Assembly (NCBI GenBank): GCA_018401995.1
Contig: JAGYJR010000005.1
Span: 1-64,000, forward strand
Source of the DNA: Flavobacterium sp.
GTDB lineage: Bacteria > Bacteroidota > Bacteroidia > Flavobacteriales > Flavobacteriaceae
Reading direction: 5' to 3'
Length of the DNA stretch: 64,000 nucleotides
Positions 43,974-53,964 of the stretch are shown here, piece by piece (positions within the stretch are counted from its first letter, which is position 1; each line of letters opens with the position of its first letter). The notes below the pieces were generated by a model, which made no database searches, was not told the DNA's origin, and saw nothing but the letters and a program-made list of their open reading frames with translations. The position numbers and the translations under genes were made by a program.

Positions 43974-43996
43974 GGGGACGTATTAGGGACGTTTTA
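43974..43996. repeat. Right inner-end repeat GGGGACGTATTAGGGACG
   Basis: GGGGACGTATTA followed by GGGACGTTTTA lies about 115 bp inside attR, immediately upstream of the integrase start. It matches the left-end GGGGACGTTTTA repeat. Probably arm-type integrase sites and possibly integrase autoregulation. Confidence 0.5.
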
Positions 43997-44110
43997 CTTA
44001 TATTTTAACATATTTTACAATACATAAACAAATATACAAAAATCTTAAAACCCTTATAAATAGTACATTATTAGTTATTAACAACTTATTAAAATATAAT
44101 TTATACAATA

Positions 44111-44124
44111 CTCTCCGACTCCAC
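44111..44124. repeat. attR: right direct repeat of the integrated element
   Basis: CTCTCCGACTCCAC is an exact copy of the tmRNA 3' end at 22816-22829. Beyond it host sequence resumes with a terminator and katG. Confidence 0.9.
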
Positions 44125-44146
44125 AAAAACAAATTCAAAAGAGTAC

Positions 44147-44180
44147 AAAAGCCTGCAAATCGTATGATTTACAGGCTTTT
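44147..44180. terminator. Intrinsic terminator (displaced ssrA terminator and katG terminator)
   Basis: AAAAGCCTGCAAATC and GATTTACAGGCTTTT form a long stem with one mismatch. Before insertion it would have lain just behind ssrA; now it serves at least katG on the minus strand. Confidence 0.8.
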
Positions 44181-44201
44181 AAATTTTAAATAACTATGAT
44201 T

Positions 44202-46550
<2,349 letters not shown>

Positions 46551-46678
46551 TTATAATCCAAAATTCAACATAATTAGAATAAAAAAACAATATTTTGAAA
46601 TGATATATCTTATATAACTATAGATTTTAAATATAGTTTACAAAAAACACTATAAGAAAAACCTTTTAAGATAGAATT

Positions 46679-46939
46679 TTATAAATCAAATCTAAAAAAA
46701 GAGCGGCAAATGCCACTCTTTAAATTATTTCTTTTGGTCTTGACCTTACAAGTATTGATTCCTAAAAGCGTATAAGCCGGACAAAATTGAAAAGATGATG
46801 TGAGTACCATTGACAACCCAACAGCTAAAACAATCCACTTAACAGTTCCATCAAAAGCACCTGAAAGTCCTAAAATAAGAGCAATAACACCTAGAATGAC
46901 ACGAAGAAAACGATCTCCATTACCTACATTTTTTTTCAT
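46679..46939 (-). CDS. DUF2892 (YgaP-like) small membrane protein
   Basis: An 86-residue protein: KKNVGNGDRFLRVILGVIALILGLSGAFDGTVKWIVLAVGLSMVLTSSFQFCPAYTLLGINTCKVK is the DUF2892 signature with two membrane helices and the CPxYxLLGINTC end. About 20 residues of unusual C-terminal tail follow the normal family end. It lies 18 bp after a rhodanese gene; in E. coli YgaP these two domains are fused. Confidence 0.85.
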   Translation of the reverse strand: MKKNVGNGDRFLRVILGVIALILGLSGAFDGTVKWIVLAVGLSMVLTSSFQFCPAYTLLGINTCKVKTKRNNLKSGICRSFFRFDL

Positions 46940-46957
46940 AATTTTATAGTTTATTGA

Positions 46958-47341
46958 TTAGTTCACTATTGGTTTGCCTTCAGCTATCCATTGCGTTATT
47001 CCTCCATCCAAATCGATAATGGTTGTAAAACCCATCGCTTTTAATTTAGCTGCCGCATTAGCACTACGAACACCAGATTTACAATACACCAATACAGGTT
47101 TGTTTTTATCAAGTGATGTAACTTTTTGTTCAAAATCTTCTCCTAAAATATTGGCATTTAAAGCATTCGCTATATGTTTTTCACTAAACTCTTCTGGAGT
47201 TCTGGCATCTACTAATTGAATGCCTTCTTCTGCCATTTTTTGTTCAAAAACCGATGCATTAACCACTAAAACTCCTTCCGTTTTTTGTTTTAAACATGAT
47301 GAAGCAAGCAATGTTATAAAACTCAATAAAAATACTTTCAT
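46958..47341 (-). CDS. Rhodanese-like lipoprotein
   Basis: A 127-residue protein with a lipoprotein signal (MKVFLLSFITLLASSC, lipobox ASSC) and one rhodanese domain with the active loop VLVYCKSGVRSANAAAKLKAMG. It acts in the periplasm as a sulfurtransferase or persulfide carrier. It lies between trxA-like and DUF2892 genes on the same strand, spacing 25 and 18 bp. Confidence 0.88.
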   Translation of the reverse strand: MKVFLLSFITLLASSCLKQKTEGVLVVNASVFEQKMAEEGIQLVDARTPEEFSEKHIANALNANILGEDFEQKVTSLDKNKPVLVYCKSGVRSANAAAKLKAMGFTTIIDLDGGITQWIAEGKPIVN

Positions 47342-47366
47342 ACTATTTTTTTCTAAAATTATAAAA

Positions 47367-47669
47367 TTATTTGGAATGTTGACGAATTATTGTCACTAAA
47401 TCTTTTGCACTCAAAACTCCAGATTGTCTCCAAAGCATTTTTCCTTCGTTAAACAGTAGCATCGTTGGGACACCACGAACCATAAATTCGGCAGCTAAAT
47501 CTTGGTGTTGGTCAACATTAATTTTAATAATACGTACTTCATCTTTCACTATGGATTTCACTTCTTGTAAAATTGGAGCTAACATTTTACAAGGTCCACA
47601 CCAATCGGCATAAAAATCAACTAAAGTTAACTGCTTTTCGTTTATAAGAGTAGTAAATTTTGTATTCAT
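47367..47669 (-). CDS. trxA: Thioredoxin
   Basis: A 100-residue thioredoxin: LVDFYADWCGPCKMLAPILQEV has the WCGPC active site, and FMVRGVPTMLLFNEGKMLWRQSGVLS has the cis-Pro. It is cytosolic, with no leader. It heads a three-gene operon with the rhodanese lipoprotein and the DUF2892 protein, and has its own promoter divergent from hemN. The genome may hold other thioredoxins. Confidence 0.92.
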   Translation of the reverse strand: MNTKFTTLINEKQLTLVDFYADWCGPCKMLAPILQEVKSIVKDEVRIIKINVDQHQDLAAEFMVRGVPTMLLFNEGKMLWRQSGVLSAKDLVTIIRQHSK

Positions 47670-47685
47670 AATTATTTATTTTTCA

Positions 47686-47730
47686 CAAAATTAAAAGATT
47701 CCAGTACTTGTGTCTGTAATATTTGTTACA
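47686..47730 (-). promoter_or_regulatory. trxA promoter with upstream CRP/FNR-like palindrome
   Basis: On the minus strand TAATTTTG (47693-47686) is a -7 box. TGTAATATTTGTTACA (47715-47730; arms TGTAA/TTACA) has the form of a CRP/FNR-family site and is centred about 43 bp upstream of the predicted start, a class II activator position. Confidence 0.5.
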
Positions 47731-47741
47731 AAACTGCCAAT

Positions 47742-47785
47742 ATGACAATTGTCATTTTTTTTTATTTCTAATCGACATACATTTG
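47742..47785 (+). promoter_or_regulatory. hemN promoter with upstream FNR-like palindrome
   Basis: The perfect palindrome ATGACAATTGTCAT (47742-47755) is centred about 42 bp upstream of the start predicted from the -7 box TACATTTG (47778-47785). This is the geometry of a CRP/FNR-type activator, sensible for an oxygen-independent enzyme. The regulator is not in the window. Confidence 0.55.
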
Positions 47786-47800
47786 ACAAAATTTATAGTT

Positions 47801-49165
47801 ATGCAACCTTCATTAGTACAAAAATATAACGTCCCAGGTCCTAGATATACTAGCTATCCAACGGTACCTTATTGGGAAGAAGAACTATTTACGGCTAAAG
47901 ATTGGCAAAACTCCTTTTTAAAAACGTTTCAAGAAACCAACGCTTCAGAAGGTATTAGTTTATACATTCACTTACCTTTTTGTGAAAGTTTGTGTACGTT
48001 TTGTGGTTGCCATAAAAGAATTACCAAACGTCATGAAGTTGAAAATCCATATATCAAAGCAGTATTGAAAGAATGGGATTTATACTGTCAATTGTTCCCA
48101 GAAAAACCAATAATTAAAGAAATTCATTTGGGTGGCGGAACTCCCACGTTTTTTTCTCCTGAAAATCTAACTGCTCTGATTCAAGGAATTTTAGAAAAAA
48201 GTAACGTTGCTCCAAGTCATGAATTTAGCTTTGAAGGGCATCCTAATAATACTACCAAAGAACATTTACAAACTTTATATGATTTGGGTTTCCGAAGAGT
48301 AAGTTTTGGTGTTCAAGATTATTCGGAAAAAGTACAAAAAGCAATCAATCGCATGCAACCGTTTCATAATGTAGCTAAAGTGACTTTTTGGGCGAAAGAA
48401 ATTGGGTATACTTCTATTAGTCATGATTTGGTTTTTGGTTTGCCATTCCAAACGCTTGATGATGTTTTAGATACTATTGATAAAACAAATTCATTACATC
48501 CCGATCGTTTGGCTTTTTACAGTTATGCTCATGTGCCATGGATTAAAGGAAACGGACAACGCGGTTTCAATGACGAAGATGTTCCAAAAGACGATATCAA
48601 ACGTCAATTATACGAACAAGGAAAATTAAAATTAACCACTAACGGATTTCACGAAATTGGAATGGATCACTTTGCTTTAGCTAATGATTCCATGTACCAA
48701 TCGTTCCAAAAAGGAGAACTGCATCGCAACTTCATGGGATACACCACTACCAATACGCAATTGATGATTGGTTTAGGTGTTTCTTCTATAAGTGATAGTT
48801 GGACTGCTTTTGCACAAAACGAAAAAGTATTGGAAGACTATTACGACCGATTAGACAAAAACGAAATTCCAATTTATCGTGGTCATTTGTTGAATGAAGA
48901 AGATTTGATCATTCGTCGTCATATTTTAAATATTATGTGCCAATTTGAAACTTCTTGGAAAAAACCAGAAATGCAATTTCCAGAAATCGATGAAGTAATA
49001 AGTACATTAGAAGAAATGGAAAATGATGGTTTGTTAGAAATCTCAGATTACAAAATTACTGTAACTGAAAAAGGAAAACCATTTATCAGAAATATTTGTA
49101 TGGCTTTTGATTTACGTTTAAAAAGAAAAGCACCACAAACGCAATTATTTTCAATGACAATTTAA
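47801..49165 (+). CDS. hemN: Oxygen-independent coproporphyrinogen III oxidase
   Basis: The start is moved to MQPSLVQKYNVPGPRYTSYPT, the family N-terminus, since the promoter lies inside the longer ORF. The 454-residue radical SAM enzyme has IHLPFCESLCTFCGCHKR (the CxxxCxxC cluster site), HLGGGTPTFFSPENL, RRVSFGVQDYSEKVQKAINRMQPF and the C-terminal HemN domain with NFMGYTT. It decarboxylates coproporphyrinogen III in heme synthesis without oxygen. FNR-like control is inferred from the palindrome upstream. Confidence 0.96.
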   Translation: MQPSLVQKYNVPGPRYTSYPTVPYWEEELFTAKDWQNSFLKTFQETNASEGISLYIHLPFCESLCTFCGCHKRITKRHEVENPYIKAVLKEWDLYCQLFPEKPIIKEIHLGGGTPTFFSPENLTALIQGILEKSNVAPSHEFSFEGHPNNTTKEHLQTLYDLGFRRVSFGVQDYSEKVQKAINRMQPFHNVAKVTFWAKEIGYTSISHDLVFGLPFQTLDDVLDTIDKTNSLHPDRLAFYSYAHVPWIKGNGQRGFNDEDVPKDDIKRQLYEQGKLKLTTNGFHEIGMDHFALANDSMYQSFQKGELHRNFMGYTTTNTQLMIGLGVSSISDSWTAFAQNEKVLEDYYDRLDKNEIPIYRGHLLNEEDLIIRRHILNIMCQFETSWKKPEMQFPEIDEVISTLEEMENDGLLEISDYKITVTEKGKPFIRNICMAFDLRLKRKAPQTQLFSMTI

Positions 49166-49239
49166 TACTTTTCATTCATTTTGTAAATTCAAATACAGTA
49201 ACCGAAATGGTGAAAACTTTCTATTTCGTTTAAAAAGAG

Positions 49240-49247
49240 TACCTTTG
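49240..49247 (+). promoter_or_regulatory. Probable -7 box for the DEAD-box helicase gene
   Basis: TACCTTTG, 16 bp upstream of the ATG, fits the flavobacterial -7 element. The -33 element is unclear. Confidence 0.5.
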
Positions 49248-49263
49248 TGGCAAATTACCCGCT

Positions 49264-50613
49264 ATGAAGACATTTGAAGATTTTGATTTACCTAAATCCT
49301 TACATAAAGCCGTTGAAGAACTTGGCTTTACAAACCCAACTCCTATTCAAGAAAAAGCTTTTCCTGTAATTTTATCAGGTAGAGACATGATGGGAATTGC
49401 GCAAACAGGAACGGGTAAAACATTCGCTTATTTGTTGCCCATTTTAAAGCAATGGAAATTTCAAAAAACAGATAGTCCAAGAGTACTAATTTTAGTTCCA
49501 ACAAGAGAATTAGTAGTTCAAGTAGTAGAAGAAGTTCAAAAACTAACCACGTACATGTCGGTACGAACTTTAGGCATTTATGGTGGAGTTAATATCAACA
49601 CACAAAGAAAAGACTTAGCTTTAGGAGTAGATATTTTAGTAGGAACACCAGGAAGAGTTATGGATTTATCATTAGACGGAGTATTACGATTTGATGTGCT
49701 TCAGAAACTAGTCATTGACGAATTTGATGAAATCTTAAATTTAGGATTCCGAGTGCAGTTGACCTCTATTTTATCCATGATTCGTAGTAAGAGACAAAAT
49801 ATTTTGTTTTCTGCAACCATGACAGAAGATGTAGATGCTTTGCTAGATGAATTTTTCGAATTCCCTGAAGAAGTTTCTTTGGCTCCAAGCGGAACTCCAT
49901 TAGAAAAAATCAAACAAGAAGTCTTTCATGTTCCCAATTTCTTAACGAAAATCAATTTGTTAAAACATCTTTTAGAAACTGATGCAACTACAGAACGTGT
50001 TTTATTATTCGTAAACAACAAACGAATTGTAGAAGTAGCTTTTGATGCTTTGGAAGAAGCTTTTCCTGGGCAATTTGGTGTAATTCATTCCAATAAAACG
50101 CAAAATTACCGTTTACAAACCATGGCAAGTTTCCAGAATGGCGACTTACGAGGCTTGATTACAACCGATGTAATGGCACGTGGTTTAGATATTTCTGATA
50201 TTACACACGTTTTCAATCTACAATTTCCTGAAGTTCCCGAGCAATACATTCACCGAATTGGAAGAACCGGTAGAGCTGATAAAGAAGGTGTGGCTATTAG
50301 TTTTGTTGCTCCTTATGAAGAAGAAAAACAACTAGCAGTTGAAGAATTAATGAACCAAGAAATTGAATTCATCCCGTTTCCTGAGCAAGTGATTATTGAA
50401 GAAAAGAAATTGGAATTTGAAAAAGATAAAAAGAGATTCAAAACCATTGGAAAAAAAATAAATGTAGAGGAAAAAGGCGCTGCTTTTCACGAGAAAAAAG
50501 ATAAAAACAAAAAAGTTAACTTGGGCGGACCTGGTAAAACCAAACCAAGAAAAACCGCACCAAGAAATCGCGCTGTAGAAGCCAAACGAGACGCTAAAAA
50601 GAAAAATCGTTAA
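49264..50613 (+). CDS. DEAD-box family RNA helicase with DEFD box
   Basis: A 449-residue RNA helicase. The Q motif (LGFTNPTPIQEKAFPVIL), Walker A (GIAQTGTGKTFAYLLPIL), Ia (LVPTRELVVQ), GG, TPGR, SAT (ILFSATM) and motif VI (QYIHRIGRTGRADKEG) are all present. Motif II reads VIDEFDEIL, so DEFD replaces DEAD. The C-terminal 60 residues are Lys-rich (KKRFKTIGKKINVEEKGAAFHEKKDKNKK), a likely RNA-binding tail. It acts in ribosome assembly or mRNA turnover. The pentapeptide gene starts 6 bp downstream. Confidence 0.93.
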   Translation: MKTFEDFDLPKSLHKAVEELGFTNPTPIQEKAFPVILSGRDMMGIAQTGTGKTFAYLLPILKQWKFQKTDSPRVLILVPTRELVVQVVEEVQKLTTYMSVRTLGIYGGVNINTQRKDLALGVDILVGTPGRVMDLSLDGVLRFDVLQKLVIDEFDEILNLGFRVQLTSILSMIRSKRQNILFSATMTEDVDALLDEFFEFPEEVSLAPSGTPLEKIKQEVFHVPNFLTKINLLKHLLETDATTERVLLFVNNKRIVEVAFDALEEAFPGQFGVIHSNKTQNYRLQTMASFQNGDLRGLITTDVMARGLDISDITHVFNLQFPEVPEQYIHRIGRTGRADKEGVAISFVAPYEEEKQLAVEELMNQEIEFIPFPEQVIIEEKKLEFEKDKKRFKTIGKKINVEEKGAAFHEKKDKNKKVNLGGPGKTKPRKTAPRNRAVEAKRDAKKKNR

Positions 50614-50619
50614 ACAAGT

Positions 50620-51192
50620 ATGATTGCTGATTTTGTAAGAGATACAACCTTGAACAACCAAGTGTTTGAGGAAAATGCCATAAAATACAAACAATTTGAT
50701 ACATGTATTTTTATCAATTGTGATTTTTCGAAATGTAATTTTCAGAGTGTTTCTTTTATAGATTGTACTTTTATTGGTTGCAATTTTAGAGAAGCGAAAA
50801 TTAATTACGTTTCCTTACGCGATGTAGAATTCAAACAATGCGATTTTACAAGTGTGAACTTTGCCATGACCGATCAGGTTATTTATTCCTTTCATTTTAC
50901 GGATTGTACTTTAGATTACACCCAATTTTACAAACTCAAGTTAAAACAAATTCGTTTCATTGGTTGTAGTATGGTTGCAGCCGATTTCATGGAAACCGAT
51001 TTAACCGAAGCGATTTTTGATCATTGCGATCTACGAAGAGCTGTTTTTTCCAAAACCATTGCGAATAAAGCCGATTTTAGCACCAGTTTCAACTTCACCA
51101 TTGACCCAGAACAAAACAAATTGAAAAAAGCCAAATTCGCATTAGAAGGTTTGAAGGGTTTGTTAGAAAAATACGATTTGATTATTAAATAA
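50620..51192 (+). CDS. Pentapeptide repeat protein
   Basis: A 190-residue protein with tandem A(D/N)LxX-type repeats: FINCDFSKCNFQSVSFIDCTFIGCNFREAKINYVSLRDVEFKQCDFTSVNF, then FIGCSMVAADFMETDLTEAIFDHCDLRRAVFSKTIANKADFS. These fold as a right-handed quadrilateral helix. Some family members (Qnr, MfpA) mimic DNA and protect gyrase; whether this one does is unknown. It follows the helicase gene by 6 bp. Confidence 0.9.
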   Translation: MIADFVRDTTLNNQVFEENAIKYKQFDTCIFINCDFSKCNFQSVSFIDCTFIGCNFREAKINYVSLRDVEFKQCDFTSVNFAMTDQVIYSFHFTDCTLDYTQFYKLKLKQIRFIGCSMVAADFMETDLTEAIFDHCDLRRAVFSKTIANKADFSTSFNFTIDPEQNKLKKAKFALEGLKGLLEKYDLIIK

Positions 51193-51227
51193 TTGATTCT
51201 ATTGGCTATAATATAAAAAAATAATTT

Positions 51228-51305
51228 AGCCACAGATTAACGGATTTACACAGATTTTAATTAACCTTATTTGTATAATCCGAGCTAATCTATGAAATCC
51301 GTGGC
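51228..51305. repeat. Imperfect palindromic intergenic repeat
   Basis: It opens GCCACAGATTAACGGATTT and closes GAAATCCGTGGC, giving a hairpin with outer arms GCCAC/GTGGC. This kind of phrase is dispersed in flavobacterial genomes as I recall. It could act as a terminator for the pentapeptide gene, but lacks a T tract. Confidence 0.5.
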
Positions 51306-51427
51306 AAAACAATAAACATCTATTTTATTGACTTAAGCTATTCTATTTTTTAGAATTTGTTAAATTTTATTTTCCTTTTTTTTCTACAACGAATTTTACT
51401 AAATTTGGACTAATTAAAAATAATCAT

Positions 51428-52009
51428 ATGCAACCTAGAAACTATTCCAAAATATTTCGTGTTTTACATTGGTCTATTGCCATTATCTTTCTATTGTTAT
51501 TGCTGACTATTTTCCTTAGAAAAACTTGGATGGAAAAAAATCATGTAGCCGAAATTATCCAAACTTATTTAACGGAAAACAATTACGAAACCCTACCACA
51601 AGATGACGCCATTGTTTTGGCTAAAAAAATCAGAAAACCAATGTGGGTTTGGCATATTTACTTCGGTTATGTTTTAGTGGGTTTGTATTGCATTCGTTTG
51701 GCTCTACCCTTTTTTGGTGAAATGAAATTTACTTCTCCATTCCAAAAAAATTTAGACACCAAAACCAAATTTCAATATTGGACTTACTTGATTTTCTATA
51801 TTTTCACTGGAGTTTCCTTAATCACAGGATTGATTATTGAGTGGGGACCAAAATCCTATAAAAAACCAATGGAAGAAATACACGAACTTTCTATTTACTA
51901 TTTATTAGCTTTTATAGTAATTCATTTCAGTGGTGTTTTAATAGCTGAATTGGGCAACCAAAAAGGAATTATTTCTAAAATTATTAGTGGAACAAAAAAT
52001 GAGAACTAA
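51428..52009 (+). CDS. Cytochrome b/b6-domain (b561-type) membrane protein
   Basis: A 193-residue protein with four membrane helices and His residues in place for heme: RVLHWSIAIIFLLLLL, VWHIYFGYVLVGLYCIRLALPF, EIHELSIYYLLAFIVIHFSGVLIAELG. It matches the cytochrome b/b6 domain family that includes cytochrome b561 and Ni-hydrogenase b subunits. It moves electrons in the inner membrane; the partner is unknown. Monocistronic. Confidence 0.85.
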   Translation: MQPRNYSKIFRVLHWSIAIIFLLLLLTIFLRKTWMEKNHVAEIIQTYLTENNYETLPQDDAIVLAKKIRKPMWVWHIYFGYVLVGLYCIRLALPFFGEMKFTSPFQKNLDTKTKFQYWTYLIFYIFTGVSLITGLIIEWGPKSYKKPMEEIHELSIYYLLAFIVIHFSGVLIAELGNQKGIISKIISGTKNEN

Positions 52010-52185
52010 TCAATGCTACTTGTTTTAATTGGTAGAACGTTTTAATTAGTGTATTGGATTGTTAATTCATGAAAGCATTATCTAGGTCAAAAGATAAAAA
52101 ATAGTTAATTCTTACTTAAATACACTTGTTAATTTGAGTGAAAATTCGTAACTTTAAGTATTATTAATTTAATACCCAATTAAGT

Positions 52186-52500
52186 ATGCTAATACAAATC
52201 AACACCGACAAAAACATTGAAGGTCACAGCCGCATGAATGAATTCTTTTCAGAAGAAATTAAAAAAGAATTAGCTCGTTTTGATGATAAAATAACCCGAA
52301 TAGAAGTGCATTTAGGCGACGAAAATGGCGATAAATTTGGGAAACACGACAAAAAATGCATGATTGAAGCCCGAATGGAAAAGAAAAACCCAATTGCAGT
52401 AACAGCCCATTCCGATTCACCAGAAAAAGCCTTTTACGAAGCCGTTGAAAAAATAAAGCGTTCCTTAAGCACTACTTTAGAAAAAATGCGCGAACATTAA
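52186..52500 (+). CDS. HPF/RaiA-type ribosome-associated protein
   Basis: A 104-residue protein: IEGHSRMNEFFSEEIKKELARFDDKITRIEVHLGDENGDKFGKHDKKCMIEARMEKKNPIAVTAHSDSPEKAFYEAVEKIKRSL has the beta-alpha-beta-beta-beta-alpha order of ribosome hibernation factors. The long LGDENGDKFGKHDKKC loop is found in the HPF/RaiA sub-branch common in Bacteroidota. It probably binds ribosomes under stress. A terminator follows. Confidence 0.82.
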   Translation: MLIQINTDKNIEGHSRMNEFFSEEIKKELARFDDKITRIEVHLGDENGDKFGKHDKKCMIEARMEKKNPIAVTAHSDSPEKAFYEAVEKIKRSLSTTLEKMREH

Positions 52501-52505
52501 TACTT

Positions 52506-52533
52506 AAATCCCGATGAGAATCGGGATTTTTTT
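52506..52533 (+). terminator. Intrinsic terminator
   Basis: AAATCCCGAT, loop GAGA, ATCGGGATTT, then a T run. Confidence 0.9.
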
Positions 52534-52583
52534 ATAGAATTTTTTATAGTATATTTGGATTTGTAAAAAATAATACGCAACTA

Positions 52584-52627
52584 TAGTTGAGCATAGCTAT
52601 TCAAAAATAGTCAGCTTTGCTCAACTA
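52584..52627. repeat. Large hairpin in intergenic DNA
   Basis: TAGTTGAGCA ... TTGCTCAACTA, with an inner TAGCTATT/AATAGTCAGCT pairing and a CAAA loop. There is no T tract. It could be a REP-like or MITE-like element, or a processing stem in the leader of the next gene. Confidence 0.5.
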
Positions 52628-52672
52628 AATAGTAAAAAACTGAGCATATAAACAAGTTATAGACTATTATAA

Positions 52673-53197
52673 ATGACAGACACGTTAAAGAAAATATGGA
52701 ATTCTAAGAATGGAAATTTTATTTTTTTCCTACTCTGCGTGACATTAGGTGGAGTTTATTTGTATTTTGACCGACCAAGTGTTAACAATCAAAATGACTT
52801 GATTGAAATTAACGGAACTTGCAGACATATCTCACAAGAACTAGTTTACTCTAAAAAAATAAAAAAAACAGAACGAGACTCGACATATCATATATTCCTT
52901 GACGAGTATCCAAGTAAATTTCAGGTCAGCTACTCTTCCTACGACAGAAAAAATTTTTATGAAAAGACAAAGCCAGGTGATAAAATTAGACTTCATATTG
53001 CTCGACAAGACCAAAAACAACTTGACAATTCAGATAGCAAAATTCGTAGTTTTTCCTTGACCGTAAACTCGAAAACATATCTTTCGGTGGACAGTGGACT
53101 AAATGGATTTGGCAAGGGACTTTTTGAGCTTATAATGATATTTTTACCATTACTAATTATGACAATTTTGATACGAAGGACACTAAAGAAAGAATAA
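52673..53197 (+). CDS. Hypothetical protein with two membrane segments
   Basis: A 174-residue protein with an N-terminal membrane anchor (NFIFFLLCVTLGGVYLYF). A polar domain (DLIEINGTCRHISQELVYSKKIKKTERDSTYHIFLDEYPSKFQVSYSSYDRKNFYEKTKPGDKIRLHIARQD) and a second segment (GLFELIMIFLPLLIMTILI) follow. I do not recognise it. Its stop is directly followed by an attC-like palindrome, as in a gene cassette. Confidence 0.65.
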   Translation: MTDTLKKIWNSKNGNFIFFLLCVTLGGVYLYFDRPSVNNQNDLIEINGTCRHISQELVYSKKIKKTERDSTYHIFLDEYPSKFQVSYSSYDRKNFYEKTKPGDKIRLHIARQDQKQLDNSDSKIRSFSLTVNSKTYLSVDSGLNGFGKGLFELIMIFLPLLIMTILIRRTLKKE

Positions 53198-53342
53198 CAG
53201 GCTATAACAGCACCTACCCAAAAGTGGCGGTTCAGTGGTTAAATCAAGCTTTGTGCTTCTATCAAAGTTTGTGCTTGGTTGACAGTGAAGTGCTTCGAAA
53301 TCGCCACCTTCGGGTAGCTGCAAAACGTTAGCGGTCATTGTA
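53198..53342. repeat. attC-like long imperfect palindrome
   Basis: The left arm GGCTATAACAGCACCTACCC, with AAAGTGGCGGTT, pairs with the right arm ATCGCCACCTTCGGGTAGCTGC and GTTAGC at the far end. The two simple-site-like ends (ATAAC, GTTAGC) and about 145-bp length resemble integron attC (59-be/VCR) elements. It directly follows the stop of an orphan gene. No integron integrase is in the window, so it may be a dispersed Bacteroidota repeat. Confidence 0.5.
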
Positions 53343-53477
53343 AGAGAACGACCTTCACAGAACAAAATACACAAGAAAACAAAACATCTCAATTTTTCAT
53401 CTTGAAAAAAAACACAATCTTTTGTGACTTTTAGACCATTCTCACTACTAATAGAATAAACGAAACAAAAACTGCTG

Positions 53478-53957
53478 ATGAGCTATGATTTTTTGGAAAC
53501 TATTAAAGAAAACGAAGGAGTTATTTTTAAGCTTGTTAGAATTTATGCAGACCAGTATGACGACCAAAAGGATTTATACCAAGAAATTATATATCAACTT
53601 TGGAAATCCTTTCATTCATTCCAAGGAAACTCAAAAATCAGTACTTGGATTTATAAAGTAGCTTTAAACACATCATTAGCACACATAAATTTAAAAAAGA
53701 AGCATTCAAAAACCATTTCATTACAAGACATCAGACTTCAATTTGAAGAAAATATTGATACTCAACTTGAAGATAAAATTATTGAAATGTATCAACATAT
53801 TAAACAATTGAATGAAATCGACAAGGCTATCGTTTTCTTGTTTCTTGAAGATAAAAGCTATGAGGAAATTGCTGATATTATGGGTTTTACAATCACAAAC
53901 ATCGGAACTAGGCTGAACAGAATAAAATCAAAACTAAAAAATCAAATTGCCAAATAA
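53478..53957 (+). CDS. ECF-type RNA polymerase sigma factor
   Basis: A 159-residue sigma-70 family protein. Region 2 is FKLVRIYADQYDDQKDLYQEIIYQLWKSFHSFQGNSKISTWIYKVALNTSLAHI, and region 4 is NEIDKAIVFLFLEDKSYEEIADIMGFTITNIGTRLNRIKSKLKNQI. It is short and has no region 1 or 3. The membrane protein coded 7 bp downstream could act as an anti-sigma factor. The promoters it controls are unknown. Confidence 0.92.
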   Translation: MSYDFLETIKENEGVIFKLVRIYADQYDDQKDLYQEIIYQLWKSFHSFQGNSKISTWIYKVALNTSLAHINLKKKHSKTISLQDIRLQFEENIDTQLEDKIIEMYQHIKQLNEIDKAIVFLFLEDKSYEEIADIMGFTITNIGTRLNRIKSKLKNQIAK

Positions 53958-53964
53958 TTATTTT

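Larger units (their letters stand above)
22816..44124. mobile_element. About 21.3 kb integrative element in ssrA carrying a defence locus
   Basis: It is bounded by the 14-bp tmRNA-derived direct repeat. A tyrosine integrase sits next to the right end, reading inward, with an excisionase-like HTH protein, a zinc-ribbon protein and a DUF3987/VirE-N protein behind it. All coding genes lie on the minus strand. The cargo is a type I restriction-modification locus with an OLD-like ATPase, an AbiE toxin-antitoxin pair and a Ubl-DUF4132-E1 module. No conjugation or phage structural genes are seen, so it is a non-self-transmissible genomic island or is mobilised by others. Confidence 0.88.

Noticed and set aside
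47723-47800. Longer hemN start
   Set aside because: The extra 26 residues contain the FNR-like palindrome and -7 box, and HemN begins at MQPSLVQKYNVPGPRYTSYPT.
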